Positions 12,086-22,162 of a DNA stretch of 64,000 nt are shown here, piece by piece. This stretch comes from Symbiodinium microadriaticum. Lineage: Eukaryota > Sar > Dinophyceae > Suessiales > Symbiodiniaceae. The stretch spans positions 265,540-329,539 of the forward strand of contig LSRX01000261.1 of assembly GCA_001939145.1 (NCBI GenBank), read 5' to 3'. Position 1 is the first letter of the stretch. The number at the start of each line of letters is the position of its first letter. The translations under genes were made by a program, and so were the position numbers. Under the pieces are notes generated by a model. The model worked only from the letters and a program-made list of their open reading frames with translations. It was not told the origin of the DNA and ran no database searches.

Positions 12086-12260
12086 GTGTCACCAGGTGGT
12101 GCTCCACCTGTCTTAGTGCCTGGCGCTATTGTTGAAGGTCTCCTCATGCGTTTCCTCGCCTCGGCTGCAAGCCGCAGATTGGCAGTTTGGGAGCTCTGCG
12201 AAGACCCTGGGTGGGCATTCTCTGCAAACGTCGCGAGGCTTGAAGATGGGACCAGATCAA
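12086..12260 (+). CDS. candidate exon, product not recognised
   Basis: A plus-strand frame reads VEGLLMRFLASAASRRLAVW followed by an acidic stretch (CEDPGWAFSANVARLEDGT). Composition is protein-like, but the minus strand is also open here, so the strand is not certain. Confidence 0.35.
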
Positions 12261-12359
12261 GGAGAGGGTGAATACGTATACCTACGCACATATCGCACAC
12301 CACACACAGACGTCTGCATCAATGCGAATGCACTGCAGTGCCCACACACACACACACAC

Positions 12360-12670
12360 ATACCCGCTCACTTACATGCATACCTGCATGCATGCATGCA
12401 TGCATGCATGCATGCATGCATACATACATACATACATACTTACATACCTACATACCTACATACATACATACATACATGCATACATACATACATACATACA
12501 TACATGCAGCATACACACATACATGCATACATACATACATACATACATACATACATACATTCATTCATTCATTCATTCATTCACTCATTCTTTCTTTCTT
12601 TCATTCGGTCACTCCTTCATTCATATGTACACACTTGCATGCATGCATGCATGCATGCATGCATACATAC
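12360..12670. repeat. (CATA)n/(GCAT)n tetranucleotide array
   Basis: CATA and palindromic GCAT tracts with CATT blocks near 12560-12620. Confidence 0.9.
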
Positions 12671-12689
12671 ATACAACAGGCGGGCCATT

Positions 12690-13161
12690 GAGGATGCGCT
12701 CGGCGTCTTGACCGCTCCCACACGGGTCACAGAGTTCAGTGTTCACTACGTTTCCGACCACGCGAAGAGGCCCTCTCCAGGCCGGAGGGTTTTTGGAGCT
12801 GCGCACTACAGGGAGAATGGCTGGATGAAGGGGACTGTCAGCCGAGTTCGCATCTGCACAGATGAGCGCGAAGAAACTTGTTTGCAACTCAGTCAAAGTC
12901 AAGTCCCTCTCATGCAACTACCCAGTTGCAACTCAGGACCCGTACACCTGGTCGGAGAAAGGAGCGACTAGCTTCGACACCACCTTCAACGGTGTTGAGC
13001 TGGAGAGCCTGGCCACCATGCAGCTCGTCACCGCAGGCGACAAGGCCAAGATCTTCGGCAGGCAGGAGGTCGACATCCCAACCCCTCGAGCTTGGAAACG
13101 TGCAACCATGCCAGTCTTCTGGCAGGAAAGCAAGTCAGGGCCTGAGGTTGTGGTCGTGTAA
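12690..13161 (+). CDS. candidate gene or exons, product not recognised
   Basis: Two plus-strand frames follow each other. The first, about 12690-12870, reads AIEDALGVLTAPTRVTEFSV and on to FGAAHYRENGWMKGTVSR. The second opens at ATG 12862 right after CACAG and runs 99 codons to TAA 13159-13161 (VELESLATMQLVTAGDKAKI). The second could be a complete small gene or the next exon. Family not recognised. A minus-strand frame at 12933-13133 is also open but less protein-like. Confidence 0.4.
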
Positions 13162-13239
13162 CTTACTTAATAAGCTTCCTAGGTTATCCATCTGAAAAGA
13201 GTGCCAGTGTGGTCTGAGGAGTGTCAACTTCTGGTCCAT

Positions 13240-13330
13240 ATACATACATACATACATACATACCATGTATGCATACATGCATACATCCATGCATGCATCC
13301 ATACGTACAAATACACATGCATGCAGCTTT
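13240..13330. repeat. (CATA)n/(GCAT)n array
   Basis: Short degenerate tetranucleotide tract. Confidence 0.8.
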
Positions 13331-13440
13331 CATCCGTTCGTTCCTTCCTTCGTTCGTCCGTGCACATGTGCATGTACAGCGACACATGCACCCGTAGGGA
13401 GCCATACAGAGAGAGAAGCAACCACAACAAACCCTTAAAC

Positions 13441-13563
13441 CCATGGCCGCTCCGAAAGCATCATCCGGGTGCCACACGCATCTCGCTGTCGGCGAAGAGC
13501 TGCTGTATTCTGCTGCTCCTCACAGTCATTCAGCTCAGCTACAGTCCCCTCTCTGGCCTTCAC
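13441..13563 (-). CDS. exon, 41 codons, product not recognised
   Basis: A clean phase 0-0 exon on the minus strand: acceptor TTCAAG before GTGAAG, donor CATGG before GTTTAAGGGTTTG. The frame reads VKAREGTVAELNDCEEQQNT and continues with charged residues (ALRRQRDACGTRMMLSE), compatible with an alpha-helix or coiled coil. The intron that follows starts with telomere-like sequence directly at the donor. Confidence 0.6.
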
Positions 13564-13702
13564 CTTGAAGAGAATCGGCACTTGCAAAAACCACCATATG
13601 TATAAGAACAGATGCATGTACACATACATGTAAATGACATGTAGAAATAGGCACATTTAGGCACCTATCTCTCAATCGATCAACCTACGTAGCTATGTGA
13701 CC

Positions 13703-13734
13703 ATCCATCCATCCATCCACCCATCCATCCATCC
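13703..13734. repeat. (CATC)n array
   Basis: Eight or so CATC units. Confidence 0.85.
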
Positions 13735-13779
13735 TGGATGGCAACCTGCAAACCGACACACGACGTACTACCAGCATGG

Positions 13780-14035
13780 CTCTTGGGCCTTCATGCGAAG
13801 TCAAAGGCGTCTAAGCGGAACCTCAATGTGCTGTTAGCAGTCTCGAATTCGGAAGGAAGGGTCCCAGGTCTGAGGCGTACCGGTGAGGAGTATGAGTCCA
13901 AAGCTGCAATCCTGAACCATGACAAACAGCAACAAGAAGGATCCGCTGAAGAAAGTCCATTGGCGCCTGGCCAAGTCCTTTGGAGATTTCCCAGCCGCAT
14001 CACGAGCAGTGCTCTTTGCACCTGGTTAGAATTGC
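13780..14035 (+). CDS. candidate exon, product not recognised
   Basis: The plus frame reads KASKRNLNVLLAVSNSEG and then GEEYESKAAILNHDKQQQEG, ending near LCTWLELLSSW. Charged and protein-like, but without certain splice borders; the minus strand is also open. Confidence 0.35.
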
Positions 14036-14149
14036 TATCGTCATGGTGATGTCTATTCTAGTCGCTGTTGAACTTCTACTGTTGCTGAAATGCAGTTGCA
14101 CACAAGCATAAAATTCGCAGCAACGCATAAGATTTGCATCATCAGTAGT

Positions 14150-14198
14150 GGAGGTAGTAGGAGTAGTCGTAGTAGTGGCAGCAGCAGCACCGGAGCAG

Positions 14199-14282
<84 letters not shown>

Positions 14283-14398
14283 GAGTGGCAGTAACAGTCA
14301 GTGGCAGTAGCAGTAGCTCGCTGGTGGTAGTCGTCGCTGTGCCAGCAGTGGGGGTAGAAGTAGGTGTTGTTGTTGTTGTTAGCAGCAGCAGCAGCAGT

Positions 14399-14452
<54 letters not shown>

Positions 14453-14460
14453 CAGCAGCA
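14150..14460. repeat. (AGT)n/(AGC)n trinucleotide arrays
   Basis: AGT 14198-14282, TTG near 14366-14380, AGC 14380-14398, AGT 14400-14450. They probably lie in an intron. Confidence 0.9.
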
Positions 14461-14461
14461 G

Positions 14462-14683
14462 GCGTATGTGCTCAAATTCTACAGGAATGCCAGCAAAATC
14501 ACCAGATATACGTGCTACCGCGCTACATCGACATTCTACTTTGACGGCTGCAAGATTGTAGCGGATTGTAGCGGCTTCTCGGCTGCCATCACCCGAAACC
14601 AAACTGCTATTGTTACTACGTTCTGGCCAGACCTGACTGTGCTTATCGGCATTTCTCTTGTTGTTCGACACTTCCGTTTATGA
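14462..14683 (+). CDS. candidate exon, product not recognised
   Basis: The plus frame reads VLKFYRNASKITRYTCYRAT, then TFYFDGCKIVADCSGFSAA, and stops at 14681-14683. Third codon positions are GC-rich in this frame and AT-rich in the competing minus frame, which favours plus. It would then lie opposite the minus-strand ankyrin gene next door. Confidence 0.4.
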   Translation, partial: AYVLKFYRNASKITRYTCYRATSTFYFDGCKIVADCSGFSAAITRNQTAIVTTFWPDLTVLIGISLVVRHFRL

Positions 14684-16750
14684 GCAGATCTATGAAGTCT
14701 TGTGCTTTTTTTGGTTTTGGTTTCGTGAGATATCCTGTAGGACCTTCAGCACTCAGGTCCCGGCCCTGCTTCAGCAGCACCTTGCATGCTTCCACCTGCA
14801 GAACAGTGGTAACGTTCAACACTACCACACTGGCAACAGCGATGGTGTTACAACAACCAGCCCAATCCACCACCTCCACCACCACCCAACGCCTCCACAA
14901 CGGAAACAGCAACGATAACAAGACTCAAACAAGTCAGAATTTCCTCGGCTGCTTTGGCAGAAGCAATACCACCGACGCCAAGGGCTGCCTTCTGATGTCG
15001 CACGGCGAAATGTAGAGCCCTGAGAAGTGCAGTGGGAGAGCGCTCTGGGCAGAGGACATGCTTAGTATCTTAAAACCAACACCCATTCTCAGCAAAGTCA
15101 CTGAATCAAAGTCCTCCGGTTGGGGGGGGGGGGCGTAAAGAAAGCAAATCGGCCTCTCAAGCGACACTCACGCGATTGGGAATCGCACCTAACGGTTTCA
15201 GTTGCTAGTCGCCAAATGGGTCCCGTTTCCAGACAAAGTTGTGCAGGTTTCCTGGTCCTTGCAAGGTCAGCCGGGTCATCATGGCTTGGTTCTTTCCAGT
15301 ATAGATGCTCAAGGTCCGGGAACCTGAAGATGCTAAACCGTCAATTCGGAACACCTCTAAACTCTAAACCCTAAACCCTAAACCCCGAACCCTAAACTCT
15401 ATACCCTAAACCCTGAACCCTAAACTTTCCTAAGCCCTCCTTAGGAGGCTCGCCCTGGCCGGGGCCAAGACGTCTCCTCAGAGAAGGCCGTGTGGAGTCC
15501 AACTCTGGCGCCGTTGTGGACCAGCTCTTCGATGACCTCCCGGGTTTCGGTGGCGGTGGTAGTTTTCGTAGTAGTTAGACCATCGTGGCAGTAGCAGTAG
15601 TAGTGGTCGTCGTCGTCGTAGTAGTAGTAGTAGTGGTGGTAGTAGTAGTAGCAGCAGCAGCAGTAGCAGCAGCAGTAGCAGGAGGAAGAGGAGGAGGAGC
15701 AGGAGGAGTGATTATCATTGGCAGTGGTAGTGGTCGCAGAAGCAGAGCAGGCAGCTCTAGCTGCAGGACGGTGATGACATGGGCTGTTGCAGAGGATGGT
15801 GCTGATGATGAGCAGCATCATATATCATCATCATCATCATCATCATCACCATCGCGAGGATGATGACGATCTGGTCCTAAACGGGTGCAGCGACGGAAGT
15901 GTCTGCCAACGGTGCAAAGCATCCACCTCCACATGCCCTGCAGCAGCCGCCAACATGAGAGGCCTTGCCGTGGAAAGGGGAGATGGCCAATAATTAACGG
16001 TCATCATCGCTCTGCTCTCTCTATGCCAATGGGACACATGAATCACGATAAGCAACAACAACATGGCTAGATCGCTTGTCCAAGACTTCGCGGAACTAAC
16101 TGCATCCGAGGCACGTCATCCCGCGCCCGTCCTTCGCAGTCGCATTGACATCTAGAACCTGCAACAGTATGAAGAGTCGTCTCTGCACTGACAGCTTCGG
16201 ACAGCTGGAGTCAAGGTGTGCCTGCCCGTTCTGGTCCGGCTTCAGCAGCTTCCTCACAGCCCCGCGTCATGCAGAGTTTTCAAGGCATGCAGGTTCTTTC
16301 ATCGAGGACGCTTCCAAACTTTGCCAAGGTGAAGGGGAGATGAGGCTTGGATGACCCTTCAAGGCCCCCCCGCCTCCAAGACCGGCGAATTTCTGCAACC
16401 TGCACCTACCTCAGCCTACCTATCCCGCTCGTGATGCCCAGTGTGCCGGGGCCTTGTCAGAGGAAGGTCACCATCCAAGGCAGCGGTGTGAAGATCTTGA
16501 CCCAACTTGGAGATGGGCCGGGAGATCCTGAGAACATCAGAGGGCTACAGGTGAACACGAGTGGTTCCTGCTGGCTCCGCACCGGACGGAATAGTGGACG
16601 AGTCCAAAGATATAGGTCCTCGGCCGGTTCAACGAAGGCGCCAGTCGTGATGACCAGTTGCTTTTTGCCGCGAAGAAGCCACTTGGCATGGACCAGGCCA
16701 TCGTAGAAGCTTCCATCCTGCTCGCGCCAGAAAACCTGAAGCTCTTGTCA
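14643..16750 (-). CDS. ankyrin-repeat protein, multi-exon
   Basis: Ankyrin signatures appear island by island on the minus strand, in 5' to 3' order: AVRKLLKPDQNGQAHLDS (about 16205-16260), VLDVNATAKDGRGMTCLG (16100-16157, after TTGCAG), RPLMLAAAAGHVEV (about 15908-15960), VIEELVHNGARVGL (15454-15536), ALHFAVRHQ (14935-15019) and VEACKVLLKQGRDLSAEG (to 14735, or on to TGA at 14643). PLMLAAAAGHVEV and ALHFAV are textbook ankyrin helix motifs. An upstream island 16548-16745 (QELQVFWREQDGSFYDGLVH) is coding but not ankyrin and may be the N-terminal part. Ankyrin proteins are protein-binding scaffolds; the partner cannot be inferred. Introns carry AGT, AGC and CAT arrays and a CCCTAAA tract. Exact exon ends are approximate. 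Confidence 0.7.
15352..15436. repeat. interstitial CCCTAAA telomere-like tract
   Basis: Near-perfect and degenerate CCCTAAA units on the plus strand, i.e. TTTAGGG at the start of a minus-strand intron. Confidence 0.85.
15577..15850. repeat. (AGT)n, (AGC)n and (CAT)n arrays
   Basis: AGT/GTC/AGC 15577-15690, GGA-rich 15690-15710, CAT 15826-15850; inside an intron of the ankyrin gene model. Confidence 0.9.
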
Positions 16751-16897
16751 TCAAGCAAGGAGCCGTGCCGTGGTCAACTAGTGGACTATCTGCACTCACG
16801 CTGCGGTTCTGCATTGCTCATAATAAGGAATTTACCATGATTCCCATAGTTTAGGGTACTTAAGATAATGCAGGATGTATCTCATCAACAGTAGTTT

Positions 16898-17092
16898 GTG
16901 GCAGTGCGGCGCGAATTGAATGACTACAGCATCCTGAACTGTTCATGCAGAGTTCCCGGCCCAGTGATATACCTGAGCACAGCCGACGATGTGGTGCATG
17001 TCATCCGGACTCCAATGCTAGGCACGCGTCCCGGCTACACGGCGGCACAAGTATCTGCCAAGGTGCACCAAGAAGAGCAACCAGCTGCGTGA
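16898..17092 (+). CDS. candidate exon or small ORF, product not recognised
   Basis: After TGTGGCAG the plus frame reads VRRELNDYSILNCSCRVPGP and VIYLSTADDVVHVIRTPM, and stops with TGA at 17090-17092. Protein-like, yet surrounded by minus-strand genes. Confidence 0.35.
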   Translation: MAVRRELNDYSILNCSCRVPGPVIYLSTADDVVHVIRTPMLGTRPGYTAAQVSAKVHQEEQPAA

Positions 17093-17115
17093 GGCGGAGC
17101 AGGACCAACCTGTGT

Positions 17116-17270
17116 TGAGACTTATGGTATCTCGTGGTGCCAAAGCCGTGCAGCATGCTCCGCTTGGAGTGGCCCGAAGCATCTTCAAAGCCTGAAGTCC
17201 TCCAATCGATCCTTCCGCTTCCCCAAAATGGGCCATGCCCATGGCCTCCGGCTGATTCGCCGAGCCTGAG
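17116..17270 (-). CDS. candidate exon, product not recognised
   Basis: The minus frame reads MGMAHFGEAEGSIGGLQALK and LRATPSGACCTALAPRDT. It starts after CAGCTCAG and ends AACACAG before GTTGGT. It could be an upstream exon of the ankyrin gene. Confidence 0.45.
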
Positions 17271-18039
17271 CTGCCAAAGCCACCGTCAGAGAGAATGCAG
17301 CGGCTAGGGATTTGCTAGCTCCCCACCACGAAAAAAATGCGCGGCTATGAATCCCGCACGGGCGCTCCCTGCCAAGTGATCGAATGTTTGGTGGCAGCTG
17401 CTCGGTGCTCCGGAAAAGGAGGCAAGAAGAATACAATTGTTGCGGATGATAAGCGGCAAGGGCCCACAACTCTGTGGAGCAGCTATGGTATTATCCAGCA
17501 TGGGGTGCAGTCTCGCAAAGGGGGCAGTTTTCAGATCCTGATCTGCCCTAGGCTTGGCTTCGCTTCTGCGGAAGAAGTAGCAAGAGGAGTGGGAGTCTAA
17601 AGACCGTGGGGGCGGTGTACGTAAGAACAGCAAGCCTAATAAGACTAATGAAAATCTTCTTCGCGTGAGGTGTTTGGCTTGGCTTGCCTTGGCTTCAGCG
17701 GTGGGGGGGATTACGACGACCCTGCTCTTCACGAAAAAAACGCTCTTGCAAAAATGCATGTAGCCCGTTCAAAGCATGTAGCCCGTTCTTGGGCGAGGAG
17801 GACAGCCTTGGGTCGGGCAGGCAGGCACACAGGGGGCAACGAAAACATGTTGTTCAATTTCCTTGAGACAGACGGGATTGAAAGTAAAGTGACGTGATCT
17901 GACAAACTCTGTAGGAGTTGTCCGTTTACACAAAAGTAACAAATGTCGGGGCCTGGGAAAATTGGAACCCGAATTGCTTTGCGCTGAGGGAAATGAGGGA
18001 AAAGTTCAACGTGCTGCAGATCACGGCATGCTCATGCAC

Positions 18040-18310
18040 CCCAAACCCTAAGACCCCTAAAAACCCCAAAACCCCTAAAAACCCAAATTAAAACCCTAAA
18101 ACACCCCTAAAACCCTAACCAAAAGCCCTCCTAAAAGGCCAAGAGTCTGCTAAGGAGAAGTTGGGCATGTCGATGAAATGGCCCAGGTCCGCCACCAGCC
18201 TAGGACTTTCCAGGGCTTTCAGGGGTTTTCGGGGTTTTAGGGCGTGAAGGCTTTTAAGGTTTAAGGGGTCAGGGTTTAGGGTTTAGGGTTTTAGGGTTCA
18301 GGGTTTAGGC
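18040..18310. repeat. paired CCCTAAA and TTTAGGG arms around a tiny island
   Basis: Degenerate CCCTAAA-like sequence at 18040-18125 and TTTAGGG-like sequence at 18205-18310 form an inverted pair about 80 bp apart. Confidence 0.8.
18138..18186 (+). CDS. candidate 49-nt exon
   Basis: Acceptor CTAAAAG before G and donor CCCAG before GTCCGC enclose a plus frame QESAKEKLGMSMKWP. It sits exactly between a C-rich and a G-rich telomere-like arm. Too short to identify. Confidence 0.4.
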
Positions 18311-18619
18311 AGGCTTATGGATTCAAGTTTTTCTTGAGGGCGGGGCAGCCCAATGCCCGTGAAGATGTGCACCACGGCACCTTCCTTCGGAGGGCGTGGA
18401 ATCCACAGAAGCATCGAAGTTGAGACGGCTGAGGCTTCCACCCTCTGTGGCGAGTGCTGAATGAGGAGATAGACTCCCAGACCTGAGACAGGAGGCCGAA
18501 GATGGATCGGGGAGGAGATCGGGCTTCCGGGCTCGGGCGCTGCGCTCTTTGCTGTCCACATGCTTCTGATGCCGTCGCCTGGACTCTGAGTGAAACTGAA
18601 ACGCGTCCTCTTCGATCGC

Positions 18620-20602
18620 TCAGATCTCTCCGGACTCCAGCCAGGCGTACTCAAATGTGAAGTCCGCCTTGATCCGCTGAGCCCACTGGCCATCGAAGTC
18701 GAAGAACACGTAGGTTCCACGCTCAAAGTCTGGTGCTGTCAGCCTCGGCTCCTCATGCCGTTGAAACCACGTGAGGTACTTGGTGTGATAGCGCCAGGAG
18801 AGCTTCTTGAGCTCCTTTGCAGCTAGGTACTGTTGATAGGTGCCTTGCTGATGGTAGAAAGACCAGAACAAAGTGTCCTGATCAAAGCGTTCGAAGAGCG
18901 CAGGCTCTTCGAAGCTTCGGATCGTGTCCGTGGGGTACACGGGACTGCCCTGGCTATCATGCTGCATGTGATACTTCTGGGGCTGGTACTTCCTGTTCCT
19001 TCGAACGTCCCCGGCTTGGGGCATGTGCCGTGCAGAGGACTCTAAGAGCGCATGAGCCTTCTCCTGTGCTTTGGTCAGAGGTGGCACGTCGTACGCTGCT
19101 GGCGATGCCGGGGCTCCGGCGTTTGCATCAAGTGGCACCACAGCTGGTGCAGGAGCAGGCACAGGGGGAACGGCCGGAACGGCTGGAACAGCGGGTACGG
19201 CGGGCATCGCCGCCGGCACAGCAGGCACAGCTGGAACGGCAAGTACAGGAGACTCCTGCGGCTGAGCTGGCGGCGCTTCGTTGGGTGGGGCTCGGTTGAT
19301 CGCTGGTGGTTTTTTGGGTCCAGGCTGCTGCGCCGGCTGTGTGGGCGGTGGCGGAGGAACGCTGGGGGGCTCAAGTGGGCTGGCGTTGTGGTTGGGCATG
19401 GCCGGTACAGCAGCGGTCGGGGGGAGAGTGGGCGCTGGCAAGGCCCTGGCCTGCAGCACGGCGGTGGCGACGGTTTGCACTTCAGGCTGCGGCGGTGCCT
19501 GGCCCTGTGCCACTTGGGGTGGCTGCTTGGGAGGCGGTTGGGGGGGNGGGCCCGTCTGCGACAGAGCCTGGGCTGGTGGAAGCTGAGCAGGTGGAGGAGG
19601 GTGGGTCGGCAGAGACGGCACAGGTGGTGGCGATGCCGCCTGCATCACAGCTGCTGCTGCAGTCGCCGCCTTTGTTGCGATCTGCTTGGGAGCGGCCGTC
19701 TTTGCCGGAGCACTCGCGCTTGAACTCGGATCTTCGGGCTTCTCCTCGACCACTGGCTTGTGGACAGGATGCACCGAAACCGTCGGGGCGGGCTTAGGCA
19801 TGTGCTTGGCCGGCTCGGGCTTCGGCTGCTTGATCTCCTCCTTTTTCGGCTCCTCCCTCTCCTCCCTCTCATCATCTTTGTGGCTCGGAACACGTTGAGC
19901 AAGGTAGTCCTGAACCTCCTCAAGGTTGTAGTCCGAGTAGGTGTCGTCGAAGTTTGCAAAGGCCTCAGGGGTCCGCACATTCTGCTCGGGATCCAGGTAG
20001 CATTCCAAGCTGTCCTTCAAGTCGTCTAAGCTTTCGAGGTCTATGTCTTGGTTTTCCACCTTTCGCAGGAGCTGCTCGAGCTTGTTGACATGCCATCGAT
20101 GTGACTCCTGCATCTTTTTGTTGAAAGCCGACTGGGACTCGTCGTTGGAGCTCTTGGATGTCTTCTTCTTCTGAAGCTGCTCAATGGCAGCGGTGAACTC
20201 ATCAACCTCCTGCAAGAGCTGGTTCACGAACTCTCGAATCCAGGCTCTGCATTCCGCCCGCTTCTCCTGATCTGGGTCCATCCTCTCTTCGTTGTTGAGG
20301 CCCTTCTTCACGTCGCGCTCGAAGGTCTTGTGCTTCTCCATTCGGGCTTCGATCTTCGACCTGGCCTCCGTCAGAGCTGACTTCTCCTTCACACTCTTGT
20401 CGGAGATCCACGCCGAGAGTTGGGTCCTGTCGCGCTGAAGCTTCTTGATGGAGGCCTTCATGTTCTCCTCGTACTTCTCACGTTGGTTCGGCTGGCTCGC
20501 ATGTCTGTGATTCTCCATCAGCCCGTCGAACTCCGTGATTCCCAAATCCACCTTCTTCAGCATCGCCTCGATGTCGCCCAGCAGTTTCTTAGCTGCTGCC
20601 AT
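18620..20602 (-). CDS. NOT3: CCR4-NOT transcription complex subunit 3 (NOT3/NOT5 family)
   Basis: A single 660-codon exon. I place the start at ATG 20602 (MAAAKKLLGD); six upstream codons are open but begin with GTG. Residues 1 to about 230 are the Not3 N-terminal coiled-coil region (KKVDLGITEFDGLMENHRHA and a long charged helix through FVNQLLQEVDEF). Residues about 260-520 are a low-complexity Pro/Ala-rich linker. The last 100 or so residues form the NOT box (TIRSFEEPALFERFDQDTLF, then GTYQQYLAAKELKK and KADFTFEYAWLE). NOT3 binds NOT1 and NOT2 in the CCR4-NOT deadenylase complex that shortens mRNA poly(A) tails. Its length is a little below human CNOT3 (about 750). A single N at 19547 hides part of one codon near residue 352. 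Its lack of introns contrasts with its intron-rich neighbours. Confidence 0.93.
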   Translation of the reverse strand: MAAAKKLLGDIEAMLKKVDLGITEFDGLMENHRHASQPNQREKYEENMKASIKKLQRDRTQLSAWISDKSVKEKSALTEARSKIEARMEKHKTFERDVKKGLNNEERMDPDQEKRAECRAWIREFVNQLLQEVDEFTAAIEQLQKKKTSKSSNDESQSAFNKKMQESHRWHVNKLEQLLRKVENQDIDLESLDDLKDSLECYLDPEQNVRTPEAFANFDDTYSDYNLEEVQDYLAQRVPSHKDDEREEREEPKKEEIKQPKPEPAKHMPKPAPTVSVHPVHKPVVEEKPEDPSSSASAPAKTAAPKQIATKAATAAAAVMQAASPPPVPSLPTHPPPPAQLPPAQALSQTGXPPQPPPKQPPQVAQGQAPPQPEVQTVATAVLQARALPAPTLPPTAAVPAMPNHNASPLEPPSVPPPPPTQPAQQPGPKKPPAINRAPPNEAPPAQPQESPVLAVPAVPAVPAAMPAVPAVPAVPAVPPVPAPAPAVVPLDANAGAPASPAAYDVPPLTKAQEKAHALLESSARHMPQAGDVRRNRKYQPQKYHMQHDSQGSPVYPTDTIRSFEEPALFERFDQDTLFWSFYHQQGTYQQYLAAKELKKLSWRYHTKYLTWFQRHEEPRLTAPDFERGTYVFFDFDGQWAQRIKADFTFEYAWLESGEI

Positions 20603-20937
20603 GGCCACGTGCGCTGCCACGGGACTAGGGCAATCAGTGTATATACAAGGCTTGAGTCCTCAAGCATCTGCAAGCAGTACGAGGTAACTGCGAGCACCCT
20701 GGACGACAGCGATGGCTTTGATGCAATTTCTGGCTTTCCCTACATGTCTCTGGGTCTCGGACAATAATCGGCTAGCACGAGTGCAATGAGCACCCAGGGC
20801 TCCTGTTGCTCCTGCGCAGCTATGGAACAAATCTCGTTAAGCTTTAACCTAATGACCGTGCTGCGTCCTGCTGCAGGTGGTTCTGAACGGTGACGAGGCC
20901 ACTCAGCACCGCAAGCCGCAGACAAACCTGCCACGTG

Positions 20938-21471
20938 TTATTCGATCCACTCAAAGTCTCCCCTTGGCCTGAGCCCCAACGATCTTCTGCGACTCTCCAC
21001 CCCCCCCCCAAAAAAAAAAAAAAAAAACACACACACACACTCTGAGACGGCCGGCGCCTCGCTCACACGATAGAGCACGTGCAGGGGCTTGAAGAGGCGC
21101 TGCATCCACCGAGGTATCCGGCTCTGGGCGAGTGGGGCAGCGATTTCGGGGGAGAACGGGGCAGAACCGAAGCAAACCGGAGCATCGAGGTTCGTGGGGA
21201 GGGGGAGCTCGGTTGCTTTTGCCGGGCAATCCTTGAAACCCAAACTTCCGGTCACGCCTGGGAGTTCATCTGGTAGCGCTTCACCACGTAGGAGGAGACA
21301 GAAACATCTATGTCCACAATCCTGCAATGATGAGGCGGGACAGGGACAAATCTTGCACATGTACATACCATGCCAGACCCTATCCTGCCATAACATTACA
21401 TTGCATGACATGACATGACAGGACAGAACAGGACAGGACACATACATACATACATACATACATACATACAT

Positions 21472-21514
<43 letters not shown>

Positions 21515-21908
21515 GGCACACAGACAGACCCACGGACAGACAGACATATACACACACAAGCACATACAGACATGCATACATACATCCATCCATGCATGCA
21601 TGCATGCATGCATACATACACACATACACAATCTATATATATATATATACACATATATGTGTGTGTATATATGTAGATGTCTGTGTATAAATACAAGAAC
21701 CGTCGACCACTTTGCATCTGCCCCCTCTGACTGCGGGAGTCCCGAAGCTGACTGTCATGATCAGGACACAGGTGGTCAGCCACCAAGATTGATGGTCTGA
21801 CCGAGTCTGCACATACCTGCGAGGCTCCTTTTTCCGGCTTGCAGGGCTTGAGGGTTTGGGATCTTGCTCTGCCTTGGAAGGGTCTTCTGGGCGTTTTTGA
21901 CATGCCAT
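20938..21908 (-). CDS. putative single-pass membrane protein, multi-exon, family unknown
   Basis: Proposed start exon 21817-21908: ATG 21908, MACQKRPEDPSKAEQDPKPS..., ending CGCAG before GTATGTG, a strong donor. If that donor is not used, the frame continues into a hydrophobic segment WWLTTCVLIMTVSFG (about 21740-21790), a likely signal-anchor. Downstream exons are 21258-21321 (VDIDVSVSSYVVKRYQMNSQ), 21041-21231 (PLPTNLDAPVCFGSAPFSPE and RIPRWMQRLFKPLHVLYRVS) and 20938-20986 (LGLRPRGDFEWIE, then TAA). The last three are phase-consistent (0, then 2). They are separated by a 26-nt GC-AG intron and a 54-nt GT-AG intron made largely of GT, T and G runs. The type II anchor layout would suit a Golgi or ER enzyme, but that is a guess. 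Confidence 0.55.
21425..21690. repeat. (ATAC)n, (ACAG)n and GCAT arrays
   Basis: (CATA)n 21440-21472, (GACA)n 21472-21545, GCAT 21590-21615, TA/TG 21635-21680; in an intron of the minus-strand gene. Confidence 0.9.
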
Positions 21909-22162
21909 GGTCGGATGATGTCTCCGCGCACCCGGGTTGGCTTTGGGGGCTGTTCCACCTTGATCTTACATCACGCGCCTTCTCAAGGCCCTGTCTGAAG
22001 TTTCCAAACTTTTAATGGAACAGGTGCCGGTTGAGGGCTGACGTCCTAGAAGCGCTTGATCGGCACATTGCCAGGGAATAATGCACTCAAGCAGGGACTG
22101 CTAGGGGTGCTAGTACCAAATTATCCAGATTTTTCTGGTGGCCAGTTTGCGTATGGTATGGT

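Noticed and set aside
14000..14671. 223-codon minus frame with a poly-Tyr centre
   Set aside because: The core is (AGT)n read backwards. The unique right part has AT-rich third positions, while the plus frame has GC-rich ones.
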